The notes under the pieces were generated by a model that was not told the origin of the DNA, did not search any database, and worked only from the letters and a program-made list of their open reading frames with translations. DNA of 8,990 nt from CAYVFM01 sp964546375. Its GTDB lineage: Bacteria; Gemmatimonadota; Gemmatimonadetes; Palauibacterales; Palauibacteraceae. The position numbers and the translations under genes are program-made. Shown here in pieces: positions 1 to 5,956 of this stretch. The stretch lies in the NCBI GenBank assembly GCA_964546375.1, contig CAZJJO010000077.1, forward strand, positions 1-8,990. Direction: 5' to 3'. The number at the start of each line of letters is the position of its first letter. The first letter of the stretch is position 1.

Positions 1-43
1 CGGCCCGGGCGCCGCTCGGCCGCCTGCCTCGCCGCCCGGGCCG
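1..43. terminator. 11-bp perfect inverted repeat downstream of the diguanylate cyclase gene
   Basis: Bases 1-11 (CGGCCCGGGCG) pair perfectly with 33-43, leaving a 21-base loop. The repeat starts about 40 bases beyond the stop of the minus-strand cyclase gene, so it could end that transcript, and it may extend past the left window edge. No T-run is visible inside the window. In DNA this GC-rich shorter stems arise by chance, but 11 perfect pairs is the longest arm I found here. Confidence 0.4.
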
Positions 44-83
44 GCCCGCGCTCCGGGCCCGCCGTCGGCGGCGCCGGGCGGGG

Positions 84-1397
84 TCATCCCGCCGCGTCGT
101 AGGTCCGGAAGGCCGAGCCGGCCTCCTCCTTGGCGACGTACATCGCCCGGTCGGCCCGCCGGACCAGCTCGTCGGCCGCGGCGGACAGGTCCTCCCGGCG
201 ATCGTCGGGGCCGCCGGCGAACGCCACGCCGCAGCTCAGCGCCAGCTCGATCGACCCGCCGTCCACCTCGATCCGGGTCGAGGGCTCCTCCACCACCCGA
301 CGGGCCACCTCCAGCGCCTCCTCCTCGTCCTGCAGGGCCTCCAGGAGGATACCGAACTCGTCGCCGCCCAGCCGGGCCAGGGTGTCCTGCTCCCGGACCA
401 CCTCGTCCAGCCGGCCGGCCAGCCGGCGGAGGACCTCGTCCCCGGCGGCGTGGCCGTGGGCGTCGTTGACCCGCTTGAAGCCGTCCAGGTCCAGGAAGAG
501 CACCGCCACCCGCTCGCCGGTCCGCCGGGCCCGTGCCAGCGCGTGCTCCAGGCGGTCCCAGAAGAGCGCCCGGTTCGCGAGCCCGGTCAGGTGGTCGTGC
601 AGGGCCCGGTGCTCCAGCTCCCGCTCTGCCCGCACCCGGGGGGTGATGTCCTGGGCGGCGCCGATGCGCCATCGCTCCTCGCCCACCGACCGCTCGGTCA
701 TGGAGAAGAGCGTGTGGAACAGCTCGCCGTCCCGGTTCCGGAAGGCGACCTCCTCCTGGCGCACCGTCTCGCCCCGTCCGATCCGGCGGTTGATCTGCCG
801 GCGCTGCTCGGGGTCCTCCCACAGGTCCGCGATGGGCTCGGGACCGCCCAGGACCTCCTCTCGCTCGAACCCGAACATCTCGACGAAGGCCCGGTTGACC
901 CGCAGGAACTCGTGCGTGTCGGGGTCCTGGATCGTCATGGCCACCGGGACGATGTCGAAGATGCCCTCCAGCCGCTCCTTGGCCCGGCGCAGGGCCCGCC
1001 GGGTGCGGGTGCGGCGGGTGACGTCGCGGACCACCGCCTGGATCCGGGGCTCCCCCTCCACCTCGACCAGCGAGGCGGAGATCCCCCCGATCCACCGGTC
1101 GCCGCCGGCCCGCTCGAAGGGGAGCTCGACCCGCACGAAGCCCTCCTCGAGCACCGCCTCGACCGCGGCCCGGGCGTCCGGGCGCGCCTCCTCCGGGTGG
1201 AGCTCCAGGACCGTGGTGCCGCCCGCCAGCTCGTCCTCCGGACGGCCGGTCTGCTCGACCGCGCGCCGGTTCACTCGCTCGATGGTGCCGTCCGGACGGA
1301 AGAGGTAGATCCCGTCGCGGGAGAGCTCGAAGAGGTCCCGGTACAGGGACTCCACCCGGTCGTCGTCGGAGTCGGGATCGGTGGGTCGGTTCGCCAT
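84..1397 (-). CDS. Diguanylate cyclase with two PAS sensor domains (PAS-PAS-GGDEF)
   Basis: This 437-residue protein is predicted to make cyclic di-GMP from two GTP. Residues about 15-130 and 143-262 read as two PAS domains, each ending in a typical D-[VI]-T exit (VVRDVTRR near 122-129, AQDITPR near 248-254). The GGDEF domain spans about 265-435. It opens with the linker HDHLTGLANR and has the metal and substrate motif FLDLDGFKRVND (301-312) and an intact LGGDEF (343-348), so it should be active. REQD (335-338), exactly five residues before GGDEF, matches the RxxD inhibitory site, implying product feedback. No membrane segment or signal peptide is seen, so it is probably a cytosolic sensor; the PAS ligand is unknown. 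The ATG start is supported by AGGAGAGG seven bases upstream; the frame stays open further upstream but without homology-like sequence. It is transcribed divergently from the HPF/cold-shock gene. Confidence 0.93.
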   Translation of the reverse strand: MANRPTDPDSDDDRVESLYRDLFELSRDGIYLFRPDGTIERVNRRAVEQTGRPEDELAGGTTVLELHPEEARPDARAAVEAVLEEGFVRVELPFERAGGDRWIGGISASLVEVEGEPRIQAVVRDVTRRTRTRRALRRAKERLEGIFDIVPVAMTIQDPDTHEFLRVNRAFVEMFGFEREEVLGGPEPIADLWEDPEQRRQINRRIGRGETVRQEEVAFRNRDGELFHTLFSMTERSVGEERWRIGAAQDITPRVRAERELEHRALHDHLTGLANRALFWDRLEHALARARRTGERVAVLFLDLDGFKRVNDAHGHAAGDEVLRRLAGRLDEVVREQDTLARLGGDEFGILLEALQDEEEALEVARRVVEEPSTRIEVDGGSIELALSCGVAFAGGPDDRREDLSAAADELVRRADRAMYVAKEEAGSAFRTYDAAG

Positions 1398-1757
1398 GGA
1401 GGTGCCTCTCCTGCGGGTCCTCGCGGCCCGGCCCCCGGGCTCGCCGGCGCCGGACCGATCGCTCCGCGCGCCCACAATGGCCCGACGATCCGCTCCCGCA
1501 CCAGCCCCACCCCGGCCGGGCGGGGGATCCGACGGGGCTCCGCTCCCCCGAACCGGCGTCGACCGACCGGCCGTCCGCGGGCGGTCCCGCCGGGACTCCC
1601 ACCTGTACAGGTGCACGGTCGGACGGGAGCGCGGCCCCCTCCACCGCGCCGACGACGATCGTGTAAGATGGTGTCCGGAGGCGACCGAACGGGCGGCCGT
1701 CCCGCCGGAGGAGCCCGGCCCGTCCGAGACCAGCGACCGCGAGGAGGAAACCGGACC
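1398..1757. promoter_or_regulatory. Divergent intergenic region between the cyclase and HPF/cold-shock genes
   Basis: These 360 bases separate two divergently transcribed genes and should hold both promoters. I see no convincing gene in them. Visible elements are the palindrome at 1600-1613, a TAAGAT hexamer at 1664-1669 that could be a -10 box for the rightward gene (no good -35 at 17-18 bases), and ribosome-binding sites at each end: AGGAGAGG on the minus strand, GAGGAGGAA at 1741-1749 on the plus strand. No strong sigma-70 pair was found on either strand. Confidence 0.5.
1600..1613. promoter_or_regulatory. Perfect 14-bp palindrome, possible operator
   Basis: CACCTGTACAGGTG is a perfect inverted repeat with no spacer. 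It lies 145 bases before the HPF/cold-shock start and 203 bases before the cyclase start. A symmetric site between divergent genes is a natural place for a dimeric repressor or activator, but no regulator gene lies in the window. One such palindrome in 9 kb is not statistically surprising, so the operator role rests on location alone. Confidence 0.35.
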
Positions 1758-2360
1758 ATGGAGATCCCGCCGGAGATCAGCTTCCGCGACGTCGATCCCA
1801 GCGAGCGCCACCGCGAGAAGATCCGGGAGGAGATCGACAAGCTGGAGCGCTACTTCGACCGCATCACCCGCTGCCGGGTGGTGGTCGAGCAGCCCCACAA
1901 GCACTCCGAGCACGGCGGCTCGTACCGGATCGGCATCCGGCTGACCGTCCCCACGAAGGAGCTGGTGGTGAGCCGGGACCCGACCGAGAGCACCGAGCGG
2001 CAGGGCCTGGACGCCGCCATCACCGACGCCTTCCAGGCGATGCGGCGCCAGCTCGAGCAGTACGTCGACCAGATGCGGCGCGGCCGCCGGAAGGGCGGCG
2101 AGCCGGTCCGGCACGGGAAGGTCGTCCGGCTGATGCACGACGAGGGCTACGGCTTCATCCGCACCCCCGACGGACGGGACGTCTACTTCCACGAGAACAC
2201 CCTCTCCAGCGCCACCCTGGACGACCTCCACGCCCAGCACCCGGTCTGGTTCACCGAGGAGGAGGGCGAGAAGGGCCCCATGGCCCGGGAGGTGCACCTG
2301 CTCCAGGAGGAGGAGTTGCCCGAGCTCCAGGAGGAGGAGCTGCCCGAGCCGGAGGAGTAG
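1758..2360 (+). CDS. HPF/RaiA ribosome-hibernation domain fused to a cold-shock domain
   Basis: This 200-residue two-domain protein is probably a ribosome-associated stress factor. Residues about 1-110 resemble HPF/RaiA (YfiA), which binds the 30S decoding region: an N-terminal beta strand, the helix SERHREKIREEIDKLERYF, a CRVVVEQPHK strand and a helix ending near 105. Residues about 118-182 form an OB-fold cold-shock domain with RNP1-like GYGFI (130-134) and RNP2-like DVYFH (141-145), expected to bind single-stranded RNA. The end is an acidic tail made of an in-frame duplicated octapeptide (182-197). The ATG has GAGGAGGAA eight bases upstream. HPF-cold-shock fusions are a known bacterial architecture; the acidic tail is the unusual part. 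A hairpin follows the stop at once, suggesting a single-gene transcript. Whether it inactivates, stores or protects ribosomes cannot be told from sequence. Confidence 0.92.
   Translation: MEIPPEISFRDVDPSERHREKIREEIDKLERYFDRITRCRVVVEQPHKHSEHGGSYRIGIRLTVPTKELVVSRDPTESTERQGLDAAITDAFQAMRRQLEQYVDQMRRGRRKGGEPVRHGKVVRLMHDEGYGFIRTPDGRDVYFHENTLSSATLDDLHAQHPVWFTEEEGEKGPMAREVHLLQEEELPELQEEELPEPEE
2301..2348 (+). repeat. Tandem 24-base duplication encoding an acidic octapeptide
   Basis: Two adjacent 24-base units (2301-2324 and 2325-2348) differ at one base, ttg against ctg. Both are in frame and encode LQEEELPE twice, at the end of the HPF/cold-shock protein, followed by PEE and the stop. The single silent difference suggests a recent slippage-type duplication or a length-variable tail. 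Confidence 0.9.
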
Positions 2361-2377
2361 GCCCCGTGCGGCGGGGC
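2361..2377 (+). terminator. Hairpin immediately after the HPF/cold-shock gene
   Basis: GCCCCG (2361-2366) pairs with CGGGGC (2372-2377) around a five-base loop, starting one base after the TAG. No T-tract follows, so this is at best a weak or factor-assisted terminator or an mRNA-end stabiliser. Confidence 0.35.
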
Positions 2378-2478
2378 GCCGACCGGCGTACCTTCGGTCT
2401 TCGTACGAGTCGCCGGCCCCGGTTCCGGGCCCGGCGCGCCCCCGTCCCCGACGGGCTCCTCGCGATCGGAGAGAAGAG

Positions 2479-2991
2479 ATGAAGAGTACGACGACGAAGA
2501 CCGCCTTCACGCTGGCGGCGGCGGGCCTGGTGGCCCTGGCCGCGTGCCAGCCGCAGTCCGGGCCAGCCGGCGAAGCCGACGCCGCCGCCGTCGACACCGC
2601 CGCGGCGATGGCGGGCATCGACAGCCTGCGCTCGGGCTACGCCGAGGCGGTGGAGGCCCGCGACTGGCAGGCGCTGGGCAGCCTGGTCACCGGGGACGCC
2701 CTGGTCATCGGCGCCTCGAGCCCCGCCCACGACTCGCTCCGCGCCGCCGCCGGGGACGCTCCCTTCCCGCCGGGCGCCACGCTGGAGATCACGCCGCACG
2801 AGACCCGCCTCCTCGCCGAGGACTGGGCCTACGAGATCGGCACCGGCACGGTGACCTGGACGCCCGAGGGCGCCGACGAGCCCCGGACGGCGAGCGACAC
2901 CTACCTGGTGGTCCTCCACCGGACGGCCGACGGCTGGAAGCTCCACCGCGAGGTGGCCAGCTCCACCCCGCTTCCGGAGCCGGGAAGCTGA
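2479..2991 (+). CDS. Small lipoprotein with a DUF4440/SnoaL-like (NTF2-fold) domain
   Basis: This 170-residue product has a lysine-containing N-terminus, a hydrophobic stretch and a lipobox LAAC with Cys23, so it should be lipidated and anchored at the membrane, facing the periplasm or outer surface. After an Ala/Asp/Thr-rich linker, residues about 45-165 look like an NTF2-type cone fold of the DUF4440/SnoaL-like group: an opening helix (SLRSGYAEAVEARDWQALGSL), a central pair of strands (WAYEIGTGTVTWTP) and the typical C-terminal YLVVLHRTADGWKLHREV (about 144-161). Such domains bind small ligands or have isomerase or hydrolase activity, but I see no catalytic signature, so the function is unknown. 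GGAGAGAAGAG sits just before the ATG. It lies 118 bases after the HPF fusion on the same strand, with a hairpin between, and converges with the PH-domain gene. Confidence 0.85.
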   Translation: MKSTTTKTAFTLAAAGLVALAACQPQSGPAGEADAAAVDTAAAMAGIDSLRSGYAEAVEARDWQALGSLVTGDALVIGASSPAHDSLRAAAGDAPFPPGATLEITPHETRLLAEDWAYEIGTGTVTWTPEGADEPRTASDTYLVVLHRTADGWKLHREVASSTPLPEPGS

Positions 2992-3116
2992 AGCCGGCCC
3001 GCCTCCTCGCGCCCCTCCTCGTCGCCGTCCTCCTGGCCCCCGGACCCGCCGCGGTGGCCGGCGTCGAGGCGATGGTGGAGAGCGTGGCGGTGGAGGCGGG
3101 AGAGGGCTGAGGGACG

Positions 3117-3138
3117 GGCCCGGCGGCGTGGCCGGGCC
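3117..3138. terminator. Bidirectional hairpin between convergent genes
   Basis: GGCCCGGC (3117-3124) pairs with GCCGGGCC (3131-3138) around a six-base loop. It sits between the lipoprotein stop (2991) and the PH-domain gene stop (3148), where a shared terminator is expected. Neither side has a T-run. The rest of 2992-3147 holds no gene I can support. Confidence 0.45.
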
Positions 3139-3147
3139 GGCCAGCCG

Positions 3148-3771
3148 CTACGACGTCCCGCCGTCGCCCAGCCGCTCCTCGATGCGGAGCACGGCGTCGC
3201 GGATCTCAGCCAGCAGGGCGGCGGTCCCCTCGCCCCGCGCGGCGGCGTCCCCGGCGGCGGCCTCCGCGCCGGCCGGGCCGCCGCGGCTCCCTTCCGCTCC
3301 CGACGCGAGCACACCCGAGCGGCGGTCGGACAGCCGCTCGCGCTGCTCCAGCACCCGGTCGCGGAAGACGATGGGCTCCTCGACGCCCACCAGGTTGCCC
3401 GCCGCCTGCTGGGAGGCGCCCTGGCCGGCCGTCTCCACCTTGAGCTTGGTGAGCCCCAGCCAGTTCAGCAGGGGGCCGTGCCGCACCGAGACGTCCTGGA
3501 TCTGCTCGAGCGGGATGGACTTCTCGGTGCGGAACCAGATCCCGTAGCCGATGGAGAGGGTCCGCTCGTCCAGCCTGCACTCCATCGCCTCCCAGTAGCG
3601 CTCCGACCACCACCATCCGGCTACCGCCCACACCGGCAGCGCCACGATCCCCACCACCGTGGCCACCAGCATCCCGGCGCCCTGCAGGTACCGGTACCAG
3701 CGCAGGTTGGGGTGGAAGCTCACCTCGGCCAGCGGCTCGTCCGAGCGCATCTCCTCCTCCGCCTCGGTCAT
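3148..3771 (-). CDS. Membrane-anchored bacterial PH-domain protein (bPH2, YdbS-like)
   Basis: This 207-residue protein starts with an acidic cytosolic stretch. A hydrophobic region follows at about 31-55 (one long or two short membrane passes, ending in GWWW), then a bPH2 (PF03703-type) domain at about 60-150. Typical bPH2 features are CRLDERTLSIGYGIWFRTE (65-83) and the core SIPLEQIQDVSVRHGPL (85-101), then LGLTKLKVETAG (105-116). After it come an Ala/Gly/Glu-rich linker (152-182) and an amphipathic helix, LLAEIRDAVLRIEERL (186-201), that could form a coiled coil. YdbS/YdbT relatives are membrane proteins of poorly known role; the PH fold suggests protein or lipid binding. The ATG at 3771 has GAGGGAGG nine bases upstream and is preferred over the in-frame ATG at 3750. 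It lies 130 bases downstream of the single-pass membrane protein gene, possibly in the same transcript. Confidence 0.85.
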   Translation of the reverse strand: MTEAEEEMRSDEPLAEVSFHPNLRWYRYLQGAGMLVATVVGIVALPVWAVAGWWWSERYWEAMECRLDERTLSIGYGIWFRTEKSIPLEQIQDVSVRHGPLLNWLGLTKLKVETAGQGASQQAAGNLVGVEEPIVFRDRVLEQRERLSDRRSGVLASGAEGSRGGPAGAEAAAGDAAARGEGTAALLAEIRDAVLRIEERLGDGGTS

Positions 3772-3854
3772 CCGTCGACGCCTCCCTCGAGGTCGATCCC
3801 GTCGTCGCGCGTCCTCGTCGCGCGCCGTCCGATCCCGCCCGCCTCCGGTCCGCC

Positions 3855-3900
3855 GGGGCGACGCCCCCCGTCCGCGGATCCGTCGGGGCCCGTCCGGGCC
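3855..3900. other. Two small hairpins between two minus-strand genes
   Basis: GGGGC/GCCCC (3855-3859 with 3863-3867) and GGCCC/GGGCC (3887-3891 with 3896-3900) form five-pair stems. They lie just downstream of the stop of the minus-strand gene that ends at 3902 and upstream of the PH-domain gene. They could attenuate or process a shared transcript, or be chance GC pairing. Confidence 0.25.
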
Positions 3901-3901
3901 A

Positions 3902-4516
3902 TCAGCCGCCGGCGCCCCCGCGCGAGGCGGCCCGCGGGACGATCCGTATCGTCGGCGACGCGCCGCCCTCCGGGTCGCCGGACGCGGGGGGGGCTTCGGT
4001 GCCCAGGATGAGGTAGCGGGCGCCCTCGGGCACCGCCACGGTGACCGAGCCCGCATCCGGCCCGCCGAAGCCGAAGTCCTCCGGGATGTCGGTGGCCCAG
4101 CCCCGGGTGGGGTGCCGGCCGGTGATCCGGTCCGGCCCGGCGTCGAGGGCGCCCGGCACCCGGTGGGGCTCGCCCGGGGCGGCCAGCGAGTCGGAGGAGC
4201 TGAACACCGCCACGAAGCCGTCCTCCGCGGCGGCGTCCTCCCCGCCCGGCCGGACCCGGGCCAGCCGCACCGAATCGCCCGGCCCCACCCCCAGCTCGTC
4301 CAGCGACACGACCCGGGCGGGCTCGGCCTCCGCCGGGATCGTCCGCAGGTAGGTGGCCCCGGGAGCCAGCTCCACCTCCACGGGGGAGGCCGGAGGAGGC
4401 GGGCGCATCGTCAGCCACAGGCCCACCGCCAGCACGACCAGCACGACCAGCATCGCAATCCAGCGGTTCCGCCGGATCGCGATCGGCACCATCTCGTCGT
4501 CGTCCAGGAACGTCAT
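3902..4516 (-). CDS. Unrecognised single-pass membrane protein with a C-terminal beta-rich domain
   Basis: I do not recognise this 204-residue protein as a whole. It begins with a short acidic and then basic segment (RRNR at 15-18), one clear membrane helix (about 19-37) and PPPP, which orients the rest outside the cytoplasm. The exported part alternates strands and turns: VEVELAPGATYLRT (46-59), GPGDSVRLARV (78-88), FVAVFSS (101-107) and SVTVAVPEGARYLILGTEAPP (about 157-177). The last stretch resembles the VPxGAxxLxLG motif of galactose-binding-like or PA-IL-like beta sandwiches, so carbohydrate or ligand binding is conceivable; that is inference. The ATG at 4516 has only a weak ribosome-binding site; an in-frame ATG at 4492 is an alternative and keeps the membrane helix. 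It diverges from the 90-residue membrane protein gene and precedes the PH-domain gene. Confidence 0.72.
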   Translation of the reverse strand: MTFLDDDEMVPIAIRRNRWIAMLVVLVVLAVGLWLTMRPPPPASPVEVELAPGATYLRTIPAEAEPARVVSLDELGVGPGDSVRLARVRPGGEDAAAEDGFVAVFSSSDSLAAPGEPHRVPGALDAGPDRITGRHPTRGWATDIPEDFGFGGPDAGSVTVAVPEGARYLILGTEAPPASGDPEGGASPTIRIVPRAASRGGAGG

Positions 4517-4634
4517 CCGCGTCCGTCGGCTCGGGGGGGATCGGGATCGGCGACCGGATCCCGGAAGTTAGAGGAGGGGCGGACCGTCTGCGAGGCGGTC
4601 GGGAGCGGGCCCCCCGTCGCCGCCCGCGCCCACC

Positions 4635-4664
4635 TTGCACCCGGGGGGCGGACCGCGCCAGAAT
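4635..4664 (+). promoter_or_regulatory. Candidate sigma-70-like promoter for the 90-residue membrane protein
   Basis: TTGCAC (4635-4640) and CAGAAT (4659-4664) are spaced by 18 bases, with TTG conserved in the -35 and four of six bases matching in the -10. Transcription would start near 4671, about 40 bases before the ATG. It lies in the 196-base divergent region 4517-4712, where a promoter is needed. Confidence 0.3.
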
Positions 4665-4712
4665 TCGGAGCGTCCCCGCCCTCCTCCCTCGTCTCCACCC
4701 GGGAGCCCGACC

Positions 4713-4985
4713 ATGAGCGGCAACCGGAGGAACTACCTGCTGGTGGCGGTCACCCTGGTGCTGGTGGCCCTCAAGCTGGCCGGGGAGATCGGCTGGTCGT
4801 GGGTGATCGTCTTCGCCCCGATCTGGCTGCCCGCCGTCCTCAGCGTGGGCCTGCGGGCGGCCGCGGCGGCGGTGCTCGGGGCCGCCGCCTACCTCTTCCT
4901 CCTCGGGGGCGACCCGTCGCGGTTCCCGGAGGTCATGAACCGGATCCCGCTGCTGGGCGAGCTGCCCTGGGACCGGCTGGGCTAG
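4713..4985 (+). CDS. Small integral membrane protein, transmembrane Fragile-X-F type
   Basis: This 90-residue protein has two to three membrane helices: about 8-22, 31-46 and 47-65. The stretch LVLVALKLAGEIGWSWVIVF followed by APIWLP (positions 15-40) matches the pattern of small bacterial proteins annotated as transmembrane Fragile-X-F (KLtGvI-WSWwwV-aPlWi). Their biochemical role is unknown; they have no catalytic motif. The tail (66-90) is polar and probably cytosolic, ending in PWDRLG. The ATG follows GGGAG by eight bases; the frame is open further upstream but has no better start. The gene diverges from the single-pass membrane protein and converges with the methyltransferase gene, so it is probably transcribed alone. 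Confidence 0.82.
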   Translation: MSGNRRNYLLVAVTLVLVALKLAGEIGWSWVIVFAPIWLPAVLSVGLRAAAAAVLGAAAYLFLLGGDPSRFPEVMNRIPLLGELPWDRLG

Positions 4986-4986
4986 G

Positions 4987-5019
4987 CGGCCCCTCAGGCT
5001 GAAGAGCTCGCCGGGGCCG
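4987..5019 (+). terminator. Hairpin with pyrimidine tract between convergent genes
   Basis: CGGCCCC (4987-4993) pairs with GGGGCCG (5013-5019) across a 19-base loop, right after the TAG of the 90-residue protein gene. A C/T-rich run (about 5021-5041) follows. It is a plausible terminator for the rightward gene and may also serve the leftward methyltransferase gene that ends at 5040. Confidence 0.4.
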
Positions 5020-5039
5020 GACCCCCCTCCTCTCCTCCT

Positions 5040-5810
5040 CTACCGGCCGGGCGCGTCGGCCCCGGGGTCGTCCGCCGCGCTCGCCGCCCCGCCGCCCAGG
5101 GGCAGCAGCATGGGCACTTCCTCGCGGTAGCGGGCGTAGGCCTCCCCGTGGTACTCGAGCAGGTCGCGCTCCTCGAACCGGACGGCCACCAGGATGTAGC
5201 CGGTCGTGCCGACCGCGAAGAGCAGATGGCCCACCGTCATCTCGGGGATCGCCCAGAAGGCCATCAGGAAGCCCAGGTACAGCGGGTGGCGGACGTACCG
5301 GTACAGCCCGGGCTTCTGGAACTCCGGGTGGTCGTACTCGCGCTCCCGGAACCGGTGCCAGACCTGCCGGAGGCCGAAGAGGTCGAAGTGGTCGATCAGG
5401 AAGGTGCTGACGAGCACCACCCCCCAGCCGACCGCGAAGACCCCCCACGTCGCCGCCGCCGCGGGCCCCTCCAGGCTCCAGACGGCCTCCGGGATCGGAC
5501 GCCAGCCCCACATGACGACGGCGAGCACCAGGCTGGCCACCAGCACGTAGGTGCTCCGCTCCAGGTGGGGCGGCACGATCTCCGTCCACCGCTCCTTGAA
5601 CCCGTCGCGGGCCATGACGCTGTGCTGGACCGCGAAGAGGAGGAGCAGGAGGACGTCGACCAGCAGCGCCCGGCCCAGCGGCGCCTCCGGGCCGGCGTCG
5701 ATGGTCCTCGGCACCCCGAAGTCGCCGACGAAGGCGATGGCGTAGAGGAAGACGCCGAGGAAGACGAAATACGACAGACCGCCGTAGAGCAACGAGAACA
5801 CCCGGCCCAT
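5040..5810 (-). CDS. mddA: Methanethiol S-methyltransferase (MddA family), dimethyl sulfide-forming
   Basis: This 256-residue membrane protein belongs to the isoprenylcysteine methyltransferase/NnrU-like superfamily and closely follows the MddA pattern. MddA transfers methyl from S-adenosylmethionine to methanethiol, giving dimethyl sulfide without DMSP. Matching segments are LGVFLYAIAFVGDFGVPRTID (about 18-38), FAVQHSVMARDGFK (59-72), ERSTYVLVASLVL (84-96), STFLIDHFDLFGLRQVW (135-151), the cofactor-site signature RYVRHPLYLGF (171-181) and RFEERDLLEYHGEAYARYR (211-229). Five to six membrane helices are expected, with the catalytic loops on the cytoplasmic side. The C-terminus is a short Ala/Asp/Pro tail. 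The ATG has GGGAG six bases upstream, and a promoter candidate lies about 55 bases further up. No methionine gamma-lyase or other methanethiol source is nearby, so the substrate would come from elsewhere. A thiol methyltransferase with another substrate is the main alternative. Confidence 0.87.
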   Translation of the reverse strand: MGRVFSLLYGGLSYFVFLGVFLYAIAFVGDFGVPRTIDAGPEAPLGRALLVDVLLLLLFAVQHSVMARDGFKERWTEIVPPHLERSTYVLVASLVLAVVMWGWRPIPEAVWSLEGPAAAATWGVFAVGWGVVLVSTFLIDHFDLFGLRQVWHRFREREYDHPEFQKPGLYRYVRHPLYLGFLMAFWAIPEMTVGHLLFAVGTTGYILVAVRFEERDLLEYHGEAYARYREEVPMLLPLGGGAASAADDPGADAPGR

Positions 5811-5864
5811 CGGAATCTCCCGCGCGAGAGGGAAGAGGGACCGCGATCACCCGATATTTCTTGC

Positions 5865-5893
5865 AACATACGGGAGGTACGGACGACGGTCCA
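5865..5893 (-). promoter_or_regulatory. Candidate promoter of the mddA-like gene
   Basis: On the minus strand TGGACC (5893-5888) and TATGTT (5870-5865) are 17 bases apart, each matching the sigma-70 consensus at four of six positions. The neighbouring bases 5853-5870 are the most A/T-rich stretch in this window. Transcription would start near 5858, about 48 bases before the ATG at 5810. Confidence 0.35.
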
Positions 5894-5931
5894 CCGGGGC
5901 GACGGCCCACCGCGGAGGCGGTCCACCGGGG
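5887..5931. repeat. 13-base direct repeat upstream of the mddA-like gene
   Basis: CGGTCCACCGGGG occurs at 5887-5899 and again at 5919-5931, start points 32 bases apart. The first copy overlaps the candidate -35 box. Spacing near three helical turns would suit paired activator sites, but the repeat is short and GC-rich. Confidence 0.3.
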
Positions 5932-5956
5932 GCCGGCGGGGAGGGACGGGACGGAG

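Noticed and set aside
1603..1610. Possible LexA-type site (CTGTACAG core)
   Set aside because: The E. coli-type LexA box needs an eight-base spacer between CTGT and ACAG. Here the halves abut, so the resemblance is not meaningful.
450..2360. Very long plus-strand open frame reaching back from the HPF/cold-shock gene over the cyclase gene
   Set aside because: The part before 1758 lies opposite the cyclase coding region and an intergenic region and reads as a Pro/Gly/Arg-rich shadow. The ribosome-binding site and the family start at 1758.
5040..5810. NnrU or protein isoprenylcysteine methyltransferase as the call
   Set aside because: The shared RHPxYxG and EE motifs fit these families too, but the QHSVMAR, LIDHFDLFGLRQVW and FVGxFxVPxxID segments are those of MddA.
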